Positions 19,988 through 29,225 of a stretch of 64,000 bases of DNA are shown here, piece after piece. Source of the DNA: Massilia agri (lineage in GTDB: Bacteria; Pseudomonadota; Gammaproteobacteria; Burkholderiales; Burkholderiaceae_D); contig NZ_JANUHA010000003.1 in assembly GCF_024753255.1 (NCBI RefSeq), positions 367,188-431,187 on the forward strand. The letters run 5' to 3'. The position numbers and the translations under genes were made by a program. The stretch's first letter is position 1; every line of letters begins with the position of its first letter. The notes beneath the pieces were generated by a model. The model was not told the DNA's origin. It made no database searches and was given only the letters and a program-made list of their open reading frames with translations.

Positions 19988-20793
19988 CAGTTCAGCCCCA
20001 GTACGTCATCCATGCCGAACAGGCCGTTCGGTTTGCCGGCCAGGAAGCGCGCGGCGCGCAGCGCGCCGTGGGCATAGGTGACGCGGCTGCTGGACTTGTG
20101 GCTGATCTCGATGCGCTCGCCCGTGCCGAGGAACATGACGGTGTGGTCGCCCACCACGTCGCCGCCGCGCACGGTGGCGAAGCCGATGGTGGACGGGTCG
20201 CGCTCGCCGGTCACGCCTTCGCGGCCGTAGACGGCGCATTCCTTCAGGTCGCGCCCCAGGGCGTCGGCGATGACTTCGCCCATCTTCAGGGCGGTGCCGG
20301 ACGGCGCGTCGACCTTGTGGCGGTGGTGCGCCTCGACGATCTCGATGTCGTAGCCTTCGCTGAAGCTCTTCGCCGCCATTTCCAGCAGCTTGAGGGTGAC
20401 GTTCACGCCCACGCTCATGTTCGGGGCGAACACGATGCCGACCTTCTCGCCGGCCGCGCGGATGGCGGCTTTGCCGGCCTCATCGAAACCGGTGGTGCCG
20501 ATCACCAGCTGCACATTGTTGGCCGCGCAGTATGCCAGGTGCTCGAGGGTGCCTTCCGGACGGGTGAAGTCGATCAGGACGTCGGCGTCCTTCAGGGCGG
20601 CCGCGAAGTCGGACTGGATGATGACGCCCGTCGGCTGGCCGGCGAAGGCGCCGGCGTCCTGGCCGATGGACGGCGAGCCGGCGCGGTCGAGGGCGCCGGC
20701 CAGGGTGGCGTCGGGGGCGTTCGTGATGGCTTCGACCAGCATGCGGCCCATGCGGCCGCTGGCGCCGGCGACGGCGATACGCAAAGTACTCAT
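19987..20793 (-). CDS. dapB: 4-hydroxy-tetrahydrodipicolinate reductase
   Basis: The 268-residue protein has the N-terminal dinucleotide-binding motif [12 protein letters not shown] and the catalytic DapB signature [16 protein letters not shown]. It reduces the diaminopimelate precursor with NAD(P)H in lysine and peptidoglycan synthesis. It starts 5 nt after bamE and overlaps the barstar-like gene by 1 nt. The bamE-dapB order is common in Burkholderiales. Confidence 0.97.
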   Translation of the reverse strand: MSTLRIAVAGASGRMGRMLVEAITNAPDATLAGALDRAGSPSIGQDAGAFAGQPTGVIIQSDFAAALKDADVLIDFTRPEGTLEHLAYCAANNVQLVIGTTGFDEAGKAAIRAAGEKVGIVFAPNMSVGVNVTLKLLEMAAKSFSEGYDIEIVEAHHRHKVDAPSGTALKMGEVIADALGRDLKECAVYGREGVTGERDPSTIGFATVRGGDVVGDHTVMFLGTGERIEISHKSSSRVTYAHGALRAARFLAGKPNGLFGMDDVLGLN

Positions 20794-20798
20794 GCCTG

Positions 20799-21437
20799 TC
20801 AGTTCCTGGTTCCGTCCGGGTTTCGATCGTTGCTGCTGCCCTCGATCGTCACCGGACCGCGCTCGGGCGCCTTCGGCGGCAGGATCGGCTGCTTGGCGCC
20901 GCGGATCGGGCCGGCGATGCGTTCGATGTAGTCGCGCTCGCTCGGCAGGTTGCCGCCTTCGAAGCGCTCGACCTTGTCGTCCTTGAAGTAGATGGTAACG
21001 CGGCTGGTGGTCAGCTCGCCGTTGCCGCGCGCGAGGTAGAAGGGGTAGTCCCAGCGGTCGGCATGGAAGACGTCGGTCAGCAGCGGCGAACCGAGCAGGA
21101 AGCGCACCTGCTCGCGGCTCTGGCCGACCTTCAGCTGGTCGAGCATTTCCTGGGACACGAAGTTACCCTGCTGGATGTCGGGGCGGTAGGGCGAGAAGAT
21201 CCAGAAGAACTTCTGCAGCTTGGTTGCCTGGACGGTCTGGGCGCCCGCATTCGCGGCGGCGGCCGCTTTCTCGGCAGCGGCGGCCTGGACGGCCGGATCG
21301 GTGCTCGCCGGCGGCGCGGGACGGGTCTGGTTGCGCCAGGCGGCGCAGCCGGACAGGGTCAGGACGCACGCGAGACCAGCGGCGATGGCTGCCCGTTTCT
21401 GGAAACCGCGACGGAGAACGGCTTGTTTGACATGCAT
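20799..21437 (-). CDS. bamE: Outer membrane protein assembly factor BamE (lipoprotein)
   Basis: The 212-residue lipoprotein has the lipobox LSGC (C31). Its SmpA/OmlA domain runs from about residue 80 ([37 protein letters not shown]). It belongs to the BAM complex that inserts beta-barrels. It is longer than E. coli BamE because of an Ala-rich linker (about residues 45-70) and a C-terminal tail. I chose the ATG at 21437, which gives the signal peptide. It is divergent from fur across a 92-nt gap, the classical arrangement. Confidence 0.94.
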   Translation of the reverse strand: MHVKQAVLRRGFQKRAAIAAGLACVLTLSGCAAWRNQTRPAPPASTDPAVQAAAAEKAAAAANAGAQTVQATKLQKFFWIFSPYRPDIQQGNFVSQEMLDQLKVGQSREQVRFLLGSPLLTDVFHADRWDYPFYLARGNGELTTSRVTIYFKDDKVERFEGGNLPSERDYIERIAGPIRGAKQPILPPKAPERGPVTIEGSSNDRNPDGTRN

Positions 21438-21453
21438 AGGTAACCTCAAATCG

Positions 21454-21482
21454 TTTGAGCGGGAGCTCCAAAACGCTATATC
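21454..21482 (+). promoter_or_regulatory. Candidate sigma-70 promoter of fur
   Basis: TTTGAG (21454-21459) and TATATC (21477-21482) are spaced by 17 nt and lie 48 nt before the fur ATG. The spacing and hexamers are reasonable for a sigma-70 promoter in the fur-bamE intergenic region. No clear Fur box is visible there. Confidence 0.4.
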
Positions 21483-21529
21483 ATAAAGCACTATGCAAAA
21501 CTACGAGCAACAAAACGTGAGCGACCGCC

Positions 21530-21958
21530 ATGAGTAACAACCCGACCGACCTGAAGGCCAGCGGCCTGAAGGCTACCCTGCCGCGCCTGAAAATCCTGGA
21601 AATCTTCCAGAACAGCGCCGTACGGCACCTGACGGCGGAAGACGTCTACAAGATTCTGCTGGCCGACAATATGGACGTGGGCCTGGCCACCGTCTACCGT
21701 GTCCTGACCCAGTTCGAGCAGGCCGGCCTGCTGAACCGCAACCACTTCGAGACCGGCAAGGCCATCTACGAGCTCAACGCCGGCTCGCACCACGACCACC
21801 TCGTCTGCCTTGACTGCGGCCACGTGGAAGAGTTCTACGACGAAGAAATCGAGTCGCGCCAGCACAAGATCGCCGTGGAGCGCGGCTACAAGATTGCCGA
21901 GCATTCGCTGGCGATCTACGGAAATTGCGTGAAGGTAGGCTGCCCGCGCAAGCAGTAG
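21530..21958 (+). CDS. fur: Ferric uptake regulator Fur
   Basis: The 142-residue protein carries the winged-helix DNA-binding region (LPRLKILEIF, HLTAEDVYKILL, VGLATVYRVLTQFEQAGLL). The metal-binding segment follows: HHDHLVCLDCGHVEEF, with the CxxC structural zinc site, and a final GCPRK cysteine. Fur represses iron-uptake genes when loaded with Fe(II). Fur-like boxes in this window are at 49860 and 49967, near feoA and bfd. Confidence 0.97.
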   Translation: MSNNPTDLKASGLKATLPRLKILEIFQNSAVRHLTAEDVYKILLADNMDVGLATVYRVLTQFEQAGLLNRNHFETGKAIYELNAGSHHDHLVCLDCGHVEEFYDEEIESRQHKIAVERGYKIAEHSLAIYGNCVKVGCPRKQ

Positions 21959-21990
21959 ATTTACGCGCTTTTACACGCGCTTTTACACTA

Positions 21991-22025
21991 TTGGGGGAAC
22001 AATGCCGTCGGCATTCTTCCCCCAA
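21991..22025. terminator. Bidirectional terminator between fur and hrcA
   Basis: TTGGGGGAA and TTCCCCCAA flank AATGCC/GGCATT in a near-perfect long hairpin between two convergent genes. It starts 32 nt after the fur stop and ends 3 nt before the hrcA stop. There is no long T-run, so it may act mainly as a block between converging transcripts. A short direct repeat (ACGCGCTTTTAC twice) precedes it. Confidence 0.6.
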
Positions 22026-22027
22026 TT

Positions 22028-23044
22028 TCAATTCTGGCTCAAGGCATTCGACAGGAGCTTCGCCGTGATATCCACGATCGGAATCACGCGCTCATAGGCC
22101 ATGCGCGTCGGCCCGATGACCCCCAGCGTGCCCACGATGCGCCCGTTGACCTCGTAGGGCGCCGTCACCACGCTCATCTCGTCCATCGGCACCAGCTTGG
22201 ATTCGCCGCCGATGAAGATCTGCACCCCGCCCGCCTTGCTCGACACGTCGAGCAGCTGCATCAGGCCGGTCTTCTGCTCGAACATCTCGAACATCTGGCG
22301 CAGCGAACTCATGTTGGAAGACAGGTCGGATACCGACAGCAGGTTGCGCTCGCCGGCGATGACCATGTCGTCGCCTTCGGACATCGCCTCGCTCCCCGCC
22401 TCGACCGCCACCTGCATCAGGCGGCCCATGTCGTCGCGCAGCTGGGCCAGCTCGCCGGACAGGCGGGCGCGCACTTCGTCGAAGGTCAGGCCGGCGTAGT
22501 TCTGGTTCAGGTAGTTGGCCGACTGGATCAGCTGGGCCGGGGTGTAGTCGACTTCGGTGAGCAGCAGGCGGTTCTGCACGTCGCCGCGCGGGTCGACGAT
22601 CACGAGCAGGATGCGCTTCTCGGACAGGCGCAGGAATTCGATCTGCTGGAACACGGATTCGCGCCGCGGGCTCTGCACCACGCCGGCGAACTGCGACAGC
22701 GAGGACAGCATCTGGGCCGCGTTGGCGATGATCTTCTGCGGCTGCTGGCTTGGCAGCCGCATGTTCTGGGCGCCGACCGCATGCTCGTCGAGGTGCTGCA
22801 CGGTGAGCAGGGTGTCGACGAACAGGCGGTAGCCGCGCGGGGTCGGGATGCGGCCGGCCGAGGTGTGCGGACTGGCGACATAGCCCATTTCCTCGAGGTC
22901 GGCCATGATGTTGCGGATCGTGGCCGGCGACAGGTCGAGGCCGGAGATCTTCGAGAGCGCGCGCGAGCCGACCGGCTGGCCGTCGGCGATATAGCGCTCG
23001 ACGAGGGCTTTGAGCAAGGTCTGGGCGCGGGGTTCGAGTTGCAT
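22028..23044 (-). CDS. hrcA: Heat-inducible transcription repressor HrcA
   Basis: The 338-residue protein matches HrcA: N-terminal winged helix ([55 protein letters not shown]) and the GAF-like and dimerisation domains ending [21 protein letters not shown]. It represses chaperone genes by binding CIRCE elements with GroE help. No CIRCE sequence is visible near it, so its targets are elsewhere. Confidence 0.96.
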   Translation of the reverse strand: MQLEPRAQTLLKALVERYIADGQPVGSRALSKISGLDLSPATIRNIMADLEEMGYVASPHTSAGRIPTPRGYRLFVDTLLTVQHLDEHAVGAQNMRLPSQQPQKIIANAAQMLSSLSQFAGVVQSPRRESVFQQIEFLRLSEKRILLVIVDPRGDVQNRLLLTEVDYTPAQLIQSANYLNQNYAGLTFDEVRARLSGELAQLRDDMGRLMQVAVEAGSEAMSEGDDMVIAGERNLLSVSDLSSNMSSLRQMFEMFEQKTGLMQLLDVSSKAGGVQIFIGGESKLVPMDEMSVVTAPYEVNGRIVGTLGVIGPTRMAYERVIPIVDITAKLLSNALSQN

Positions 23045-23141
23045 TCAGGCTAACAGAGTGACGGTGCGCGATGGAGACACGCGGAAGGTGTGTCTATGGT
23101 GTGTCCATATATTATGCACGTTCAGCCCTTGGGGGCGCCAG

Positions 23142-23855
23142 TCATCCGTGCTCGCGCTTGAGCCAATCGAGCAGGCCGTCCAGGTCGTGCACCTCGGCAT
23201 CGGGCTTGACCTCGTCCGGCAGGTAGTTCACCTGGCCGGTACGGTTCATCCACACAGCCCTGAGACCGGCGCGCTGGGCGCCGTAGACGTCCAGGCGCAG
23301 GTCGTCGCCGACATAGACCGCCTCCCCCGGCGCCACGCCCAGCTGGCGGCAGCATTCCAGGAAGATGGCGGCATTCGGCTTGGCCACGCCGAAGGCGGGC
23401 GCCGACACCGAGGCGTCGAAATGGCGCGCCAGGCCGATGGTCTGCAGGTCGGCATTGCCGTTGGTGACGGAACCGATGCGGACCCGGCCTTTCAGGCGCA
23501 AGAGGCCCGGCAGCACGTCGTCATAGGGGATCACGGCATTGCGGGCGGCGAAGAACTCGGTCATCGCCAGTTCCACCTTGGCCGAATCCTCGCCGGCCTG
23601 CTCGAAGGCGGCGATCAGGCCGGCGCGGCGCAGGGCGCCGAGGTCGAGCTGGAATTCGGGCTGGCGCGCCAGCAGCTCGAGCCGGGCCTGGCGCAGGGTC
23701 TCGATGGTGTACTGCTGCGCCACCCGGGGCGCGTTCTCGCGCAGCCAGGCGAACAGGATCTGTTCGGCCTCCAGGATCACGGGGGCGATTGGCCACAGGG
23801 TGTCGTCGAGGTCGAACAGGACGGCCTTGGGCCAGGGGCGGCGCGGGGAGCTCAT
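23142..23855 (-). CDS. HAD-superfamily hydrolase (subfamily IA)
   Basis: The 237-residue protein shows the HAD motifs: motif I DLDDTLW near residue 16, motif II IGSVTNGN, the motif III lysine in GVAKPNAAIF, and motif IV GDDLRLDVYGAQRAG. Small phosphatases of this type dephosphorylate sugar phosphates or nucleotides; the substrate cannot be predicted. I chose the ATG at 23855, close to the first conserved strand. The frame stays open to 23930. Confidence 0.9.
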   Translation of the reverse strand: MSSPRRPWPKAVLFDLDDTLWPIAPVILEAEQILFAWLRENAPRVAQQYTIETLRQARLELLARQPEFQLDLGALRRAGLIAAFEQAGEDSAKVELAMTEFFAARNAVIPYDDVLPGLLRLKGRVRIGSVTNGNADLQTIGLARHFDASVSAPAFGVAKPNAAIFLECCRQLGVAPGEAVYVGDDLRLDVYGAQRAGLRAVWMNRTGQVNYLPDEVKPDAEVHDLDGLLDWLKREHG

Positions 23856-24080
23856 GGTTGTATTGGTGGAAGTGGTCTGGCCAAGCATAGCGAGCACTGG
23901 CATGGAAAGCAATCGGACGCGCCTTTGCATCTGCAGTTGGTTACACCGTGATACAAAGGGAAACCGTCCAGCTGCTTGCCAAATGGACTAAAATGTTGGG
24001 CGATTATCAGTCAAGGCGCGCGTCCAAATTACTTTCTCGCGGCATCTTGCGCGCCCTACCCGTCAGATTTTGGAGAAATT

Positions 24081-24671
24081 ATGAAGAGTTCTTACCTGCG
24101 TGCCGGTGCTGCACTGGCATGCGCGCTGACGCTGTCCGCCTGCGGCGGTAGTGACGGCAATATGCTGCTCGGCGGCCAGTTTTCCGGCGTCACCAAGACC
24201 GGCCTGGTCCTGACCAACAACGGCGGCTCCGACCTGGCGGTCACCCCCACCGGCACCGGCACCGGCGAATTCTATTTCCCTGGCCTGCTGGAATCCGACG
24301 ACAAGTACGACGTGCAGGTCAAGAGCATTCCGAGCAATGCCGAGAAGTGCGAACCCTTCTATAACACCGGTCGCGTCGTCTACGACGTGCTCAGCGTCCG
24401 CATCATCTGCACGCTCAAGCAGCACGAGCTGCGCGGCACCGTCACCGGCCTGACCGGCGCCAACCTGGTGCTGATCAACGGCTCGACCCGGGTTCCGGTT
24501 CCGGCCGGCGCGACCACCTTCTCGATGCTCAAGATCGACGAAGACGCCCCCTACGGCATCACCATCCTGACCCAGCCCGACAACCAGACCTGCACCGTCG
24601 CCAACGGCACCGGCACGATGGGCGCGAACGACGTCACCAATGTGGCGGTCACCTGCGGTCCCCGCACTTAA
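24081..24671 (+). CDS. Predicted lipoprotein with repeated beta-sandwich (NNGG-type) domains
   Basis: The 196-residue protein has a type II signal peptide with lipobox LSAC (C21) followed by GGSDGN, so it is a lipoprotein. Two tandem domains of about 70-80 residues follow, each with a GLVLTNNGG- or NLVLINGS-type strand, a YDVQVKSIP or YGITILTQP strand and a final VxxxC. This pattern is common in large secreted proteins of Burkholderiales and related bacteria, but the function is unknown. Paired cysteines in each domain suggest disulfides. It is followed 10 nt later by a paralogue. Confidence 0.8.
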   Translation: MKSSYLRAGAALACALTLSACGGSDGNMLLGGQFSGVTKTGLVLTNNGGSDLAVTPTGTGTGEFYFPGLLESDDKYDVQVKSIPSNAEKCEPFYNTGRVVYDVLSVRIICTLKQHELRGTVTGLTGANLVLINGSTRVPVPAGATTFSMLKIDEDAPYGITILTQPDNQTCTVANGTGTMGANDVTNVAVTCGPRT

Positions 24672-24681
24672 GGAGCAATGC

Positions 24682-25326
24682 ATGAAGTCTTACCTGATTC
24701 GTCCGGCCGGCGCGCTGGTCCTGGCGCTGGCCCTGGCATCCTGCGGCGGTGGCGACGACGACAAGTTCACGGTGGCGGGTTCCGTCGGCGGCCTGCTCTA
24801 TCCCGGTCTCGTGCTGCAGAATAATGGCGGACAAGACCTGACGCTGAATCCGCCGGCCAATGCCACCGATCGCGTGAATTTTTCCTTCCCGAACAAGATC
24901 GAGTATGGCGAAGTCTACAACGTCTCCATCAAGACCCAGCCGGCCCACCAGACCTGCGGAGCGGATCCCGAGGTGGCGGATGGCCGGACCGACACCGCCG
25001 GCCGCCTGGCCACCATCGACGTGCGCCTGATGTGCTACATCAACACTGCAGCAGTCGGCGGCACCATTACCGGCCTGACGGAAGCCAACACCGGCCTGGT
25101 GCTGACCAACGGCAGCAATACCGGCACCTATACCCCATCCCTCGACGCCATCAAGGCCGCCAAGCCCTTCCGCTACGACCTGCCGGTCAAGGTTCCCTAT
25201 GGCGTGACCTACGGCGTGACGGTGCTGACCCAACCGGTCGGCCGCTTCTGCACCGTGGTCAATGCCACCGGCACCATGGGCGATAACGCCGTGACCAACG
25301 TCGACGTCAACTGCGTTCCGGTGTGA
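24682..25326 (+). CDS. Predicted lipoprotein, paralogue of the upstream gene
   Basis: The 214-residue protein has a lipobox LASC at about residue 21 followed by GGGDDD. Two domains with GLVLQNNGGQDLTL, YNVSIKTQP, TGLVLTNGS, YGVTVLTQP and TVVNATGTMG mirror the preceding protein, showing duplication at both gene and domain level. A strong AAGGAG site (24670-24675) precedes the start and overlaps the upstream stop codon, so the two genes form one transcription unit. The Asp-rich stretch after the lipid cysteine suggests retention away from the cell surface sorting default, but that rule is not established here. Function unknown. Confidence 0.8.
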   Translation: MKSYLIRPAGALVLALALASCGGGDDDKFTVAGSVGGLLYPGLVLQNNGGQDLTLNPPANATDRVNFSFPNKIEYGEVYNVSIKTQPAHQTCGADPEVADGRTDTAGRLATIDVRLMCYINTAAVGGTITGLTEANTGLVLTNGSNTGTYTPSLDAIKAAKPFRYDLPVKVPYGVTYGVTVLTQPVGRFCTVVNATGTMGDNAVTNVDVNCVPV

Positions 25327-25435
25327 TATATCAAAAACGTATGATAAATATGCGAAAAGAGAATTGGACTTATATGCTGTGACGCAGCATACTTACTCCT
25401 GTCTCCTCCAACTCTCCTCAGAAAAGAATTGGATT

Positions 25436-25468
25436 TCAAGCCCGCCTTCAACAGCGGGCTTTTTTTTC
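25436..25468 (+). terminator. Rho-independent terminator after the lipoprotein pair
   Basis: AAGCCCGC and GCGGGCTT form the stem with an 8-nt loop and are followed by eight T residues. It lies about 110 nt after the second lipoprotein stop. A smaller hairpin (ATGCTG...CAGCAT, near 25374-25390) sits between them. Confidence 0.85.
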
Positions 25469-25494
25469 GTCCCTGTGCCGGACGCGGCGGCCGA

Positions 25495-25668
25495 TCAGTT
25501 GGCGCGCTTGGCGCTGACCTTCACTACGGCGACCTGCGAGGCGCCGACCGAGACCTGGGCGTTGTAGGCGTCAGCCGCGCGAGTGGTAGCGGCATTGGCG
25601 AAGCTGCTGGCGCCGGCGAGGACCAGGGCGGCGAGGAAGATGGCTTCCATGTGCTTGAGGACGTTCAT
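25495..25668 (-). CDS. Small exported protein, 57 residues, unknown function
   Basis: Reading the reverse strand from the ATG at 25668 gives a 57-codon ORF ending TGA at 25495-25497. A good ribosome site (AAGGAG, 6 nt before the ATG) supports translation. The first 26 residues look like a Sec signal peptide (MNVLKHMEAIFLAALVLAGA, then SSFANA, cleavage before ATT). The mature peptide would be about 31 residues, basic at the end (SAKRAN) and without cysteine. I do not recognise the family. Codon use is like that of its neighbours. Confidence 0.65.
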   Translation of the reverse strand: MNVLKHMEAIFLAALVLAGASSFANAATTRAADAYNAQVSVGASQVAVVKVSAKRAN

Positions 25669-25863
25669 GTCGTGCTCCTTCGGTGAATTTGCGGGCCAAA
25701 ACGGCCTGTCGATGGAAGCACTGTAGCCAATGGCTCTCCCTCACTCCAGCAAGGTGCGACGGACTGCAGGAATGGGAGGGTGAAGGGCGAAAATGGGGGA
25801 TGTGCGGCGATTGTGCGCCGCAAAAATCAGAGGGTGACCGGCAAGGCCGGCCACCCGGCGGCA

Positions 25864-26631
25864 TCAGAGCAGATTGGCGAGCGCGACGTACTGCTCGAGG
25901 CCGACAGCCTCGGGACGGGCGCCCGGATCGATGCCCGCTTCCACCAGCTGCGCCTCGGTGAACATGCCCGCCACGCAGTTGCGGATCACCTTGCGCCGCT
26001 GCGAGAAGGCCTTGGCCACGACCTTTTCCAGGGTGTCGCCGTCCACCTCGAGCATCTGGCGCTTGGGGATCATGCGCACGATGGCCGAGTCGACCTGGGG
26101 CGGCGGGTCGAAGGCCGTGGGCGGCACGATGAAGAGCAGGTCCATGTCGTAGCGCCACTGGAGCATCACCGACAGGCGGCTGTAGGCCTTGGTGCCGGGC
26201 TCGGCCACCATGCGCTCCACCACCTCTTTCTGCAGCATGAAGTGCTGGTCCTCGACCAGGGAGGAGAAGGCCGCCAGGTGGAACAGCAGCGGGCTCGAGA
26301 TGTTGTAGGGCAGGTTGCCGACGATGCGCAGCTTCCGCCCTTCCGGCACCGGGATGGAGGCGAAGTCGAACTTCAGGGCGTCGCCCGAGTGCACGGTGAG
26401 TTTCTCGCGCGGATAGGCTTTTTCGAGGCGCGCTACCAGGTCGCGGTCCAGTTCCACCACGTGCATGTGGTCGAGTTGCTTGAGCAGCAGCGCCGTCATG
26501 GCGGCCAGGCCCGGGCCGATCTCGACCATCGCCTCGCCGCGGCGCGGCGCGATCGAATCGATGATGTTGTTCAGGACGTGGTCGTCGGTCAGGAAGTTCT
26601 GGCCGAAGCGCTTGCGGGCGACGTGTTTCAT
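25864..26631 (-). CDS. rsmA: 16S rRNA dimethyladenosine transferase
   Basis: The 255-residue protein has the RsmA/KsgA start KHVARKRFGQNFLTD, the SAM-binding VEIGPGLAAMT and the catalytic NLPYNISSPLL. It dimethylates two adjacent adenines near the 3' end of 16S rRNA during 30S maturation. It is the last gene of the lptD-surA-pdxA-rsmA run, the same order as in E. coli. The gap to pdxA is 24 nt. Confidence 0.97.
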   Translation of the reverse strand: MKHVARKRFGQNFLTDDHVLNNIIDSIAPRRGEAMVEIGPGLAAMTALLLKQLDHMHVVELDRDLVARLEKAYPREKLTVHSGDALKFDFASIPVPEGRKLRIVGNLPYNISSPLLFHLAAFSSLVEDQHFMLQKEVVERMVAEPGTKAYSRLSVMLQWRYDMDLLFIVPPTAFDPPPQVDSAIVRMIPKRQMLEVDGDTLEKVVAKAFSQRRKVIRNCVAGMFTEAQLVEAGIDPGARPEAVGLEQYVALANLL

Positions 26632-26655
26632 CTGTTTCTCTTCTTGTTGATTGCT

Positions 26656-27699
26656 TCAGGCGCGGCGCGCATGCGCCATCTGCATGGCGGCGCGGATCGC
26701 CTCGATCATGCTGCCGCAGTCGGCCAGGCCCAGGCCCCGGGCCGCCAGGTCCAGCGCGGTGCCGTGGTCAACCGAGGTGCGCACAATGGGCAGGCCGAGG
26801 GTGACGTTGATGCCGCGTCCGAAGGTCGCGTGCTTCAGGACCGGCAGGCCCTGGTCGTGGTACATGGCCAGCACGCAGTCGGCGCCCTCCAGGTACTTGG
26901 GCTGGAACAGGGTGTCGGCCGGGTAAGGCCCGCGCGCGTCGATGCCGCGCGCCCGTGCCTCCTCCAGCACCGGCGTGATGACCTCGATTTCCTCGCGGCC
27001 CAGGTAACCGTTCTCGCCCGCGTGCGGGTTCAGGCCGGTGACCAGGATGCGCGGCGCGGCGATGCCGAATTTCGATTTGAGGTCGGCGTCGATGATGCCG
27101 ATCACCTGCGCCAGGTTCTCGCGCGTGAGCGCGGCGGGCACGTCCTTCAGCGGCAGGTGGGTGGTGGCCAGGGCCACGCGCAGATAGGGCTGGCCGCCGC
27201 CGGGCTGGCCCGCCAGCATCATCACGACCTTCGCTGTATTCGTCTTCTCGGCCAGGTATTCGGTGTGGCCGGAAAACGCCACGCCGGCGTCGTTGATCGT
27301 GCTTTTCTGGAGCGGCGCGGTGACGATGCCCTCGAACCAGCCCGCGAGGGCGCCCTCGATCGCGAGGTCGAGGGTGTCGAGCACGGCGCGGCCGTTTTCG
27401 GGGTTCAAGGTGCCGGGCAGCACGTGGGCGGCGAGCGGCACGTCGATGACGGCCAGCCGCTCCTTGCCGAAGTGCGGCAGGCCGCCGTTGCGCAGGGCCT
27501 GGATCGACAGCGCCGACAGGCGGATGGCGGGGTCGATCAGGCCGGCGGTGAGCGCCAGGAAGGCGGCGTCGCCGACCAGCACGCAATTGGATTCCCCGCG
27601 CATCGCCCAGGCCGCGCGGATCGCGATTTCGGGACCGATGCCGGCCGGCTCGCCGACCGTGATCGCAAGGGCCGGCCGCGTGCTGCCCAGCATCGTCAT
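26656..27699 (-). CDS. pdxA: 4-hydroxythreonine-4-phosphate dehydrogenase
   Basis: The 347-residue protein matches Pdx[14 protein letters not shown] near the N-terminus, [46 protein letters not shown] and the zinc-binding His/Asp positions within these segments. It performs the NAD-dependent oxidation in pyridoxal phosphate synthesis. The ATG at 27699 lies 4 nt after the surA stop; a second in-frame ATG is at 27693. Confidence 0.96.
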   Translation of the reverse strand: MTMLGSTRPALAITVGEPAGIGPEIAIRAAWAMRGESNCVLVGDAAFLALTAGLIDPAIRLSALSIQALRNGGLPHFGKERLAVIDVPLAAHVLPGTLNPENGRAVLDTLDLAIEGALAGWFEGIVTAPLQKSTINDAGVAFSGHTEYLAEKTNTAKVVMMLAGQPGGGQPYLRVALATTHLPLKDVPAALTRENLAQVIGIIDADLKSKFGIAAPRILVTGLNPHAGENGYLGREEIEVITPVLEEARARGIDARGPYPADTLFQPKYLEGADCVLAMYHDQGLPVLKHATFGRGINVTLGLPIVRTSVDHGTALDLAARGLGLADCGSMIEAIRAAMQMAHARRA

Positions 27700-27703
27700 G
27701 CGC

Positions 27704-29092
27704 TTACGCCTCTTCGCGGAACTCGACGTAGGCGCGGTCACGCACCTGGCGGATCCAGTCTTCCATCGCTTCCTGAATCTTGCGTTCGCGCAGGACCTGG
27801 CGCGCCACATTGCGCTCCTTCTGCTGCTTCACGTCTTCGCTCTTGCGCTCGGCCACGCGGATCAGGTGGTAGCCGAAGGGCGATTCGATGACGTCCGACA
27901 CCTCGCCCGGCTTCAGGCTGGCGAAGGCCTGGTCGAACTCGGGGCCGGCGTCGCCCGGCGCCAGCCAGCCCAGGTCGCCGCCCTTGACGGCGGTGATGTT
28001 GTCCTGGCTGTACTGGCGCGCCAGTTCCTCGAAGGTGCCGGCATTGTTGGCGATCTTTTCCTTGATCTCGAGGAGCTTGCGCTTGACCGCGGCCACGTCC
28101 ATGGTCGGCGTCGGCTTCATGAGGATGTGGCTGGCGCGGGTCTGCTGGATCACTTCCGCGCCGCCTTCGGCCGCCTCGGCCAGGCTGCGCTTGTCGGCCA
28201 TCTTCAGGATGTGGAAGCCGACGTTGGTCTTGATGATCGGGGTGACCTGGCCCGCGTTCAGCTTGCGCAGCTCGGTGGCGAACACCGGCGGCAGGCGGTC
28301 CGGATCGCGCCAGCCGATATCGCCGCCCTTGAGGGCGTCCGGCGCGTCGGAGTAAGTGGCGGCCATCTTGGCGAAGTCGGCGCCGGTGCGCAGCTGGCGC
28401 GCCACTTCCTCGGCGCGCGCGCGGCGTGCGGCGATCTGTTCGGGCGAGGCGTTCTCGGGCACCGCCACCAGGATCTGCGCCAGGTTCATCTCGACCTTCT
28501 CGGCGGCCGCCGCCTTGGAGGCGACCAGGTAGGTGTCGATCTCGGCTTCCGAGACCTGCACCTTGGCGTCGACCTCGTGCTCGCGCAGCTGGCTCAGCAT
28601 GATCTCGTTGCGGATGTCTTCGCGGAACTGGGCGAAGGTCATGCCCTCTTTTTCCATCTGGTTGCGCATCTCCTGCACCGACATCTTCTGGTTCTCGGCG
28701 ATGCGGCCGATGGTGGCGTCGAGCTGGCGGTCGCTGACGCGCACGCCCATTTCCTTGGCCAGCTGGAGCTGGGCGCGCTCGATGATCATCGACTCGACCA
28801 CCTGGCGCTCCAGTACCGACTGGTCCGGCATCTGCATATTGCGCGCCTTCAGGTTCTGGGTGGTGGCGGCGAGGCGGTTGCGCACCTCGTTCTTGGTGAT
28901 CACTTCATCGTTGACGACCACGTGGATCGAATCGATCACCTTGGCATTGCTCGATGCCGGCGGCAGGAAGCCGCTGCCCGGCTTGGCCGCTTCCTGGGCC
29001 AGCGCCTGGCCGGCGGTAAGCGAGCACAGCAGTGCCGCTGCGAGGGTAATGTGGTGCAAACGGGTGGAACGCATCATCTGGAAAGCACTCAT
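27704..29092 (-). CDS. surA: Periplasmic peptidyl-prolyl isomerase and chaperone SurA
   Basis: The 462-residue protein has a signal peptide (LTAGQALAQ), an N-terminal SurA chaperone region ([17 protein letters not shown]) and two parvulin PPIase domains (about residues 200-305 and 315-420; [14 protein letters not shown] and [16 protein letters not shown]). SurA escorts outer-membrane proteins, including LptD, to the BAM complex. It lies directly downstream of lptD. The start codon has no strong ribosome site, and an internal Met pair near residue 6 is an alternative. Confidence 0.96.
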   Translation of the reverse strand: MSAFQMMRSTRLHHITLAAALLCSLTAGQALAQEAAKPGSGFLPPASSNAKVIDSIHVVVNDEVITKNEVRNRLAATTQNLKARNMQMPDQSVLERQVVESMIIERAQLQLAKEMGVRVSDRQLDATIGRIAENQKMSVQEMRNQMEKEGMTFAQFREDIRNEIMLSQLREHEVDAKVQVSEAEIDTYLVASKAAAAEKVEMNLAQILVAVPENASPEQIAARRARAEEVARQLRTGADFAKMAATYSDAPDALKGGDIGWRDPDRLPPVFATELRKLNAGQVTPIIKTNVGFHILKMADKRSLAEAAEGGAEVIQQTRASHILMKPTPTMDVAAVKRKLLEIKEKIANNAGTFEELARQYSQDNITAVKGGDLGWLAPGDAGPEFDQAFASLKPGEVSDVIESPFGYHLIRVAERKSEDVKQQKERNVARQVLRERKIQEAMEDWIRQVRDRAYVEFREEA

Positions 29093-29157
29093 TCAGGTGA
29101 AAGATTGTTCGGCAAAACTGGATCAGTTTAGGGACACGCTGTTAAGTTTGGCTTAAA

Positions 29158-29186
29158 GGAGCCGGTTTTTGGCGACCGGCTCGCAT
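29158..29186 (-). terminator. Hairpin between lptD and surA (possible attenuator)
   Basis: GAGCCGGT and ACCGGCTC form an 8-bp stem in the 133-nt gap between lptD and surA. On the reverse strand it is followed by CTTTAAG rather than a T-run, so full termination is unlikely. It could partly uncouple lptD from surA. Confidence 0.4.
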
Positions 29187-29225
29187 CAGTTTTACTTAAC
29201 TAATTGTAGTTTGGATAAGCCAGGC

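Noticed and set aside
22028..23141. CIRCE operator near hrcA
   Set aside because: No TTAGCACTC-N9-GAGTGCTAA sequence was found in the flanking regions.
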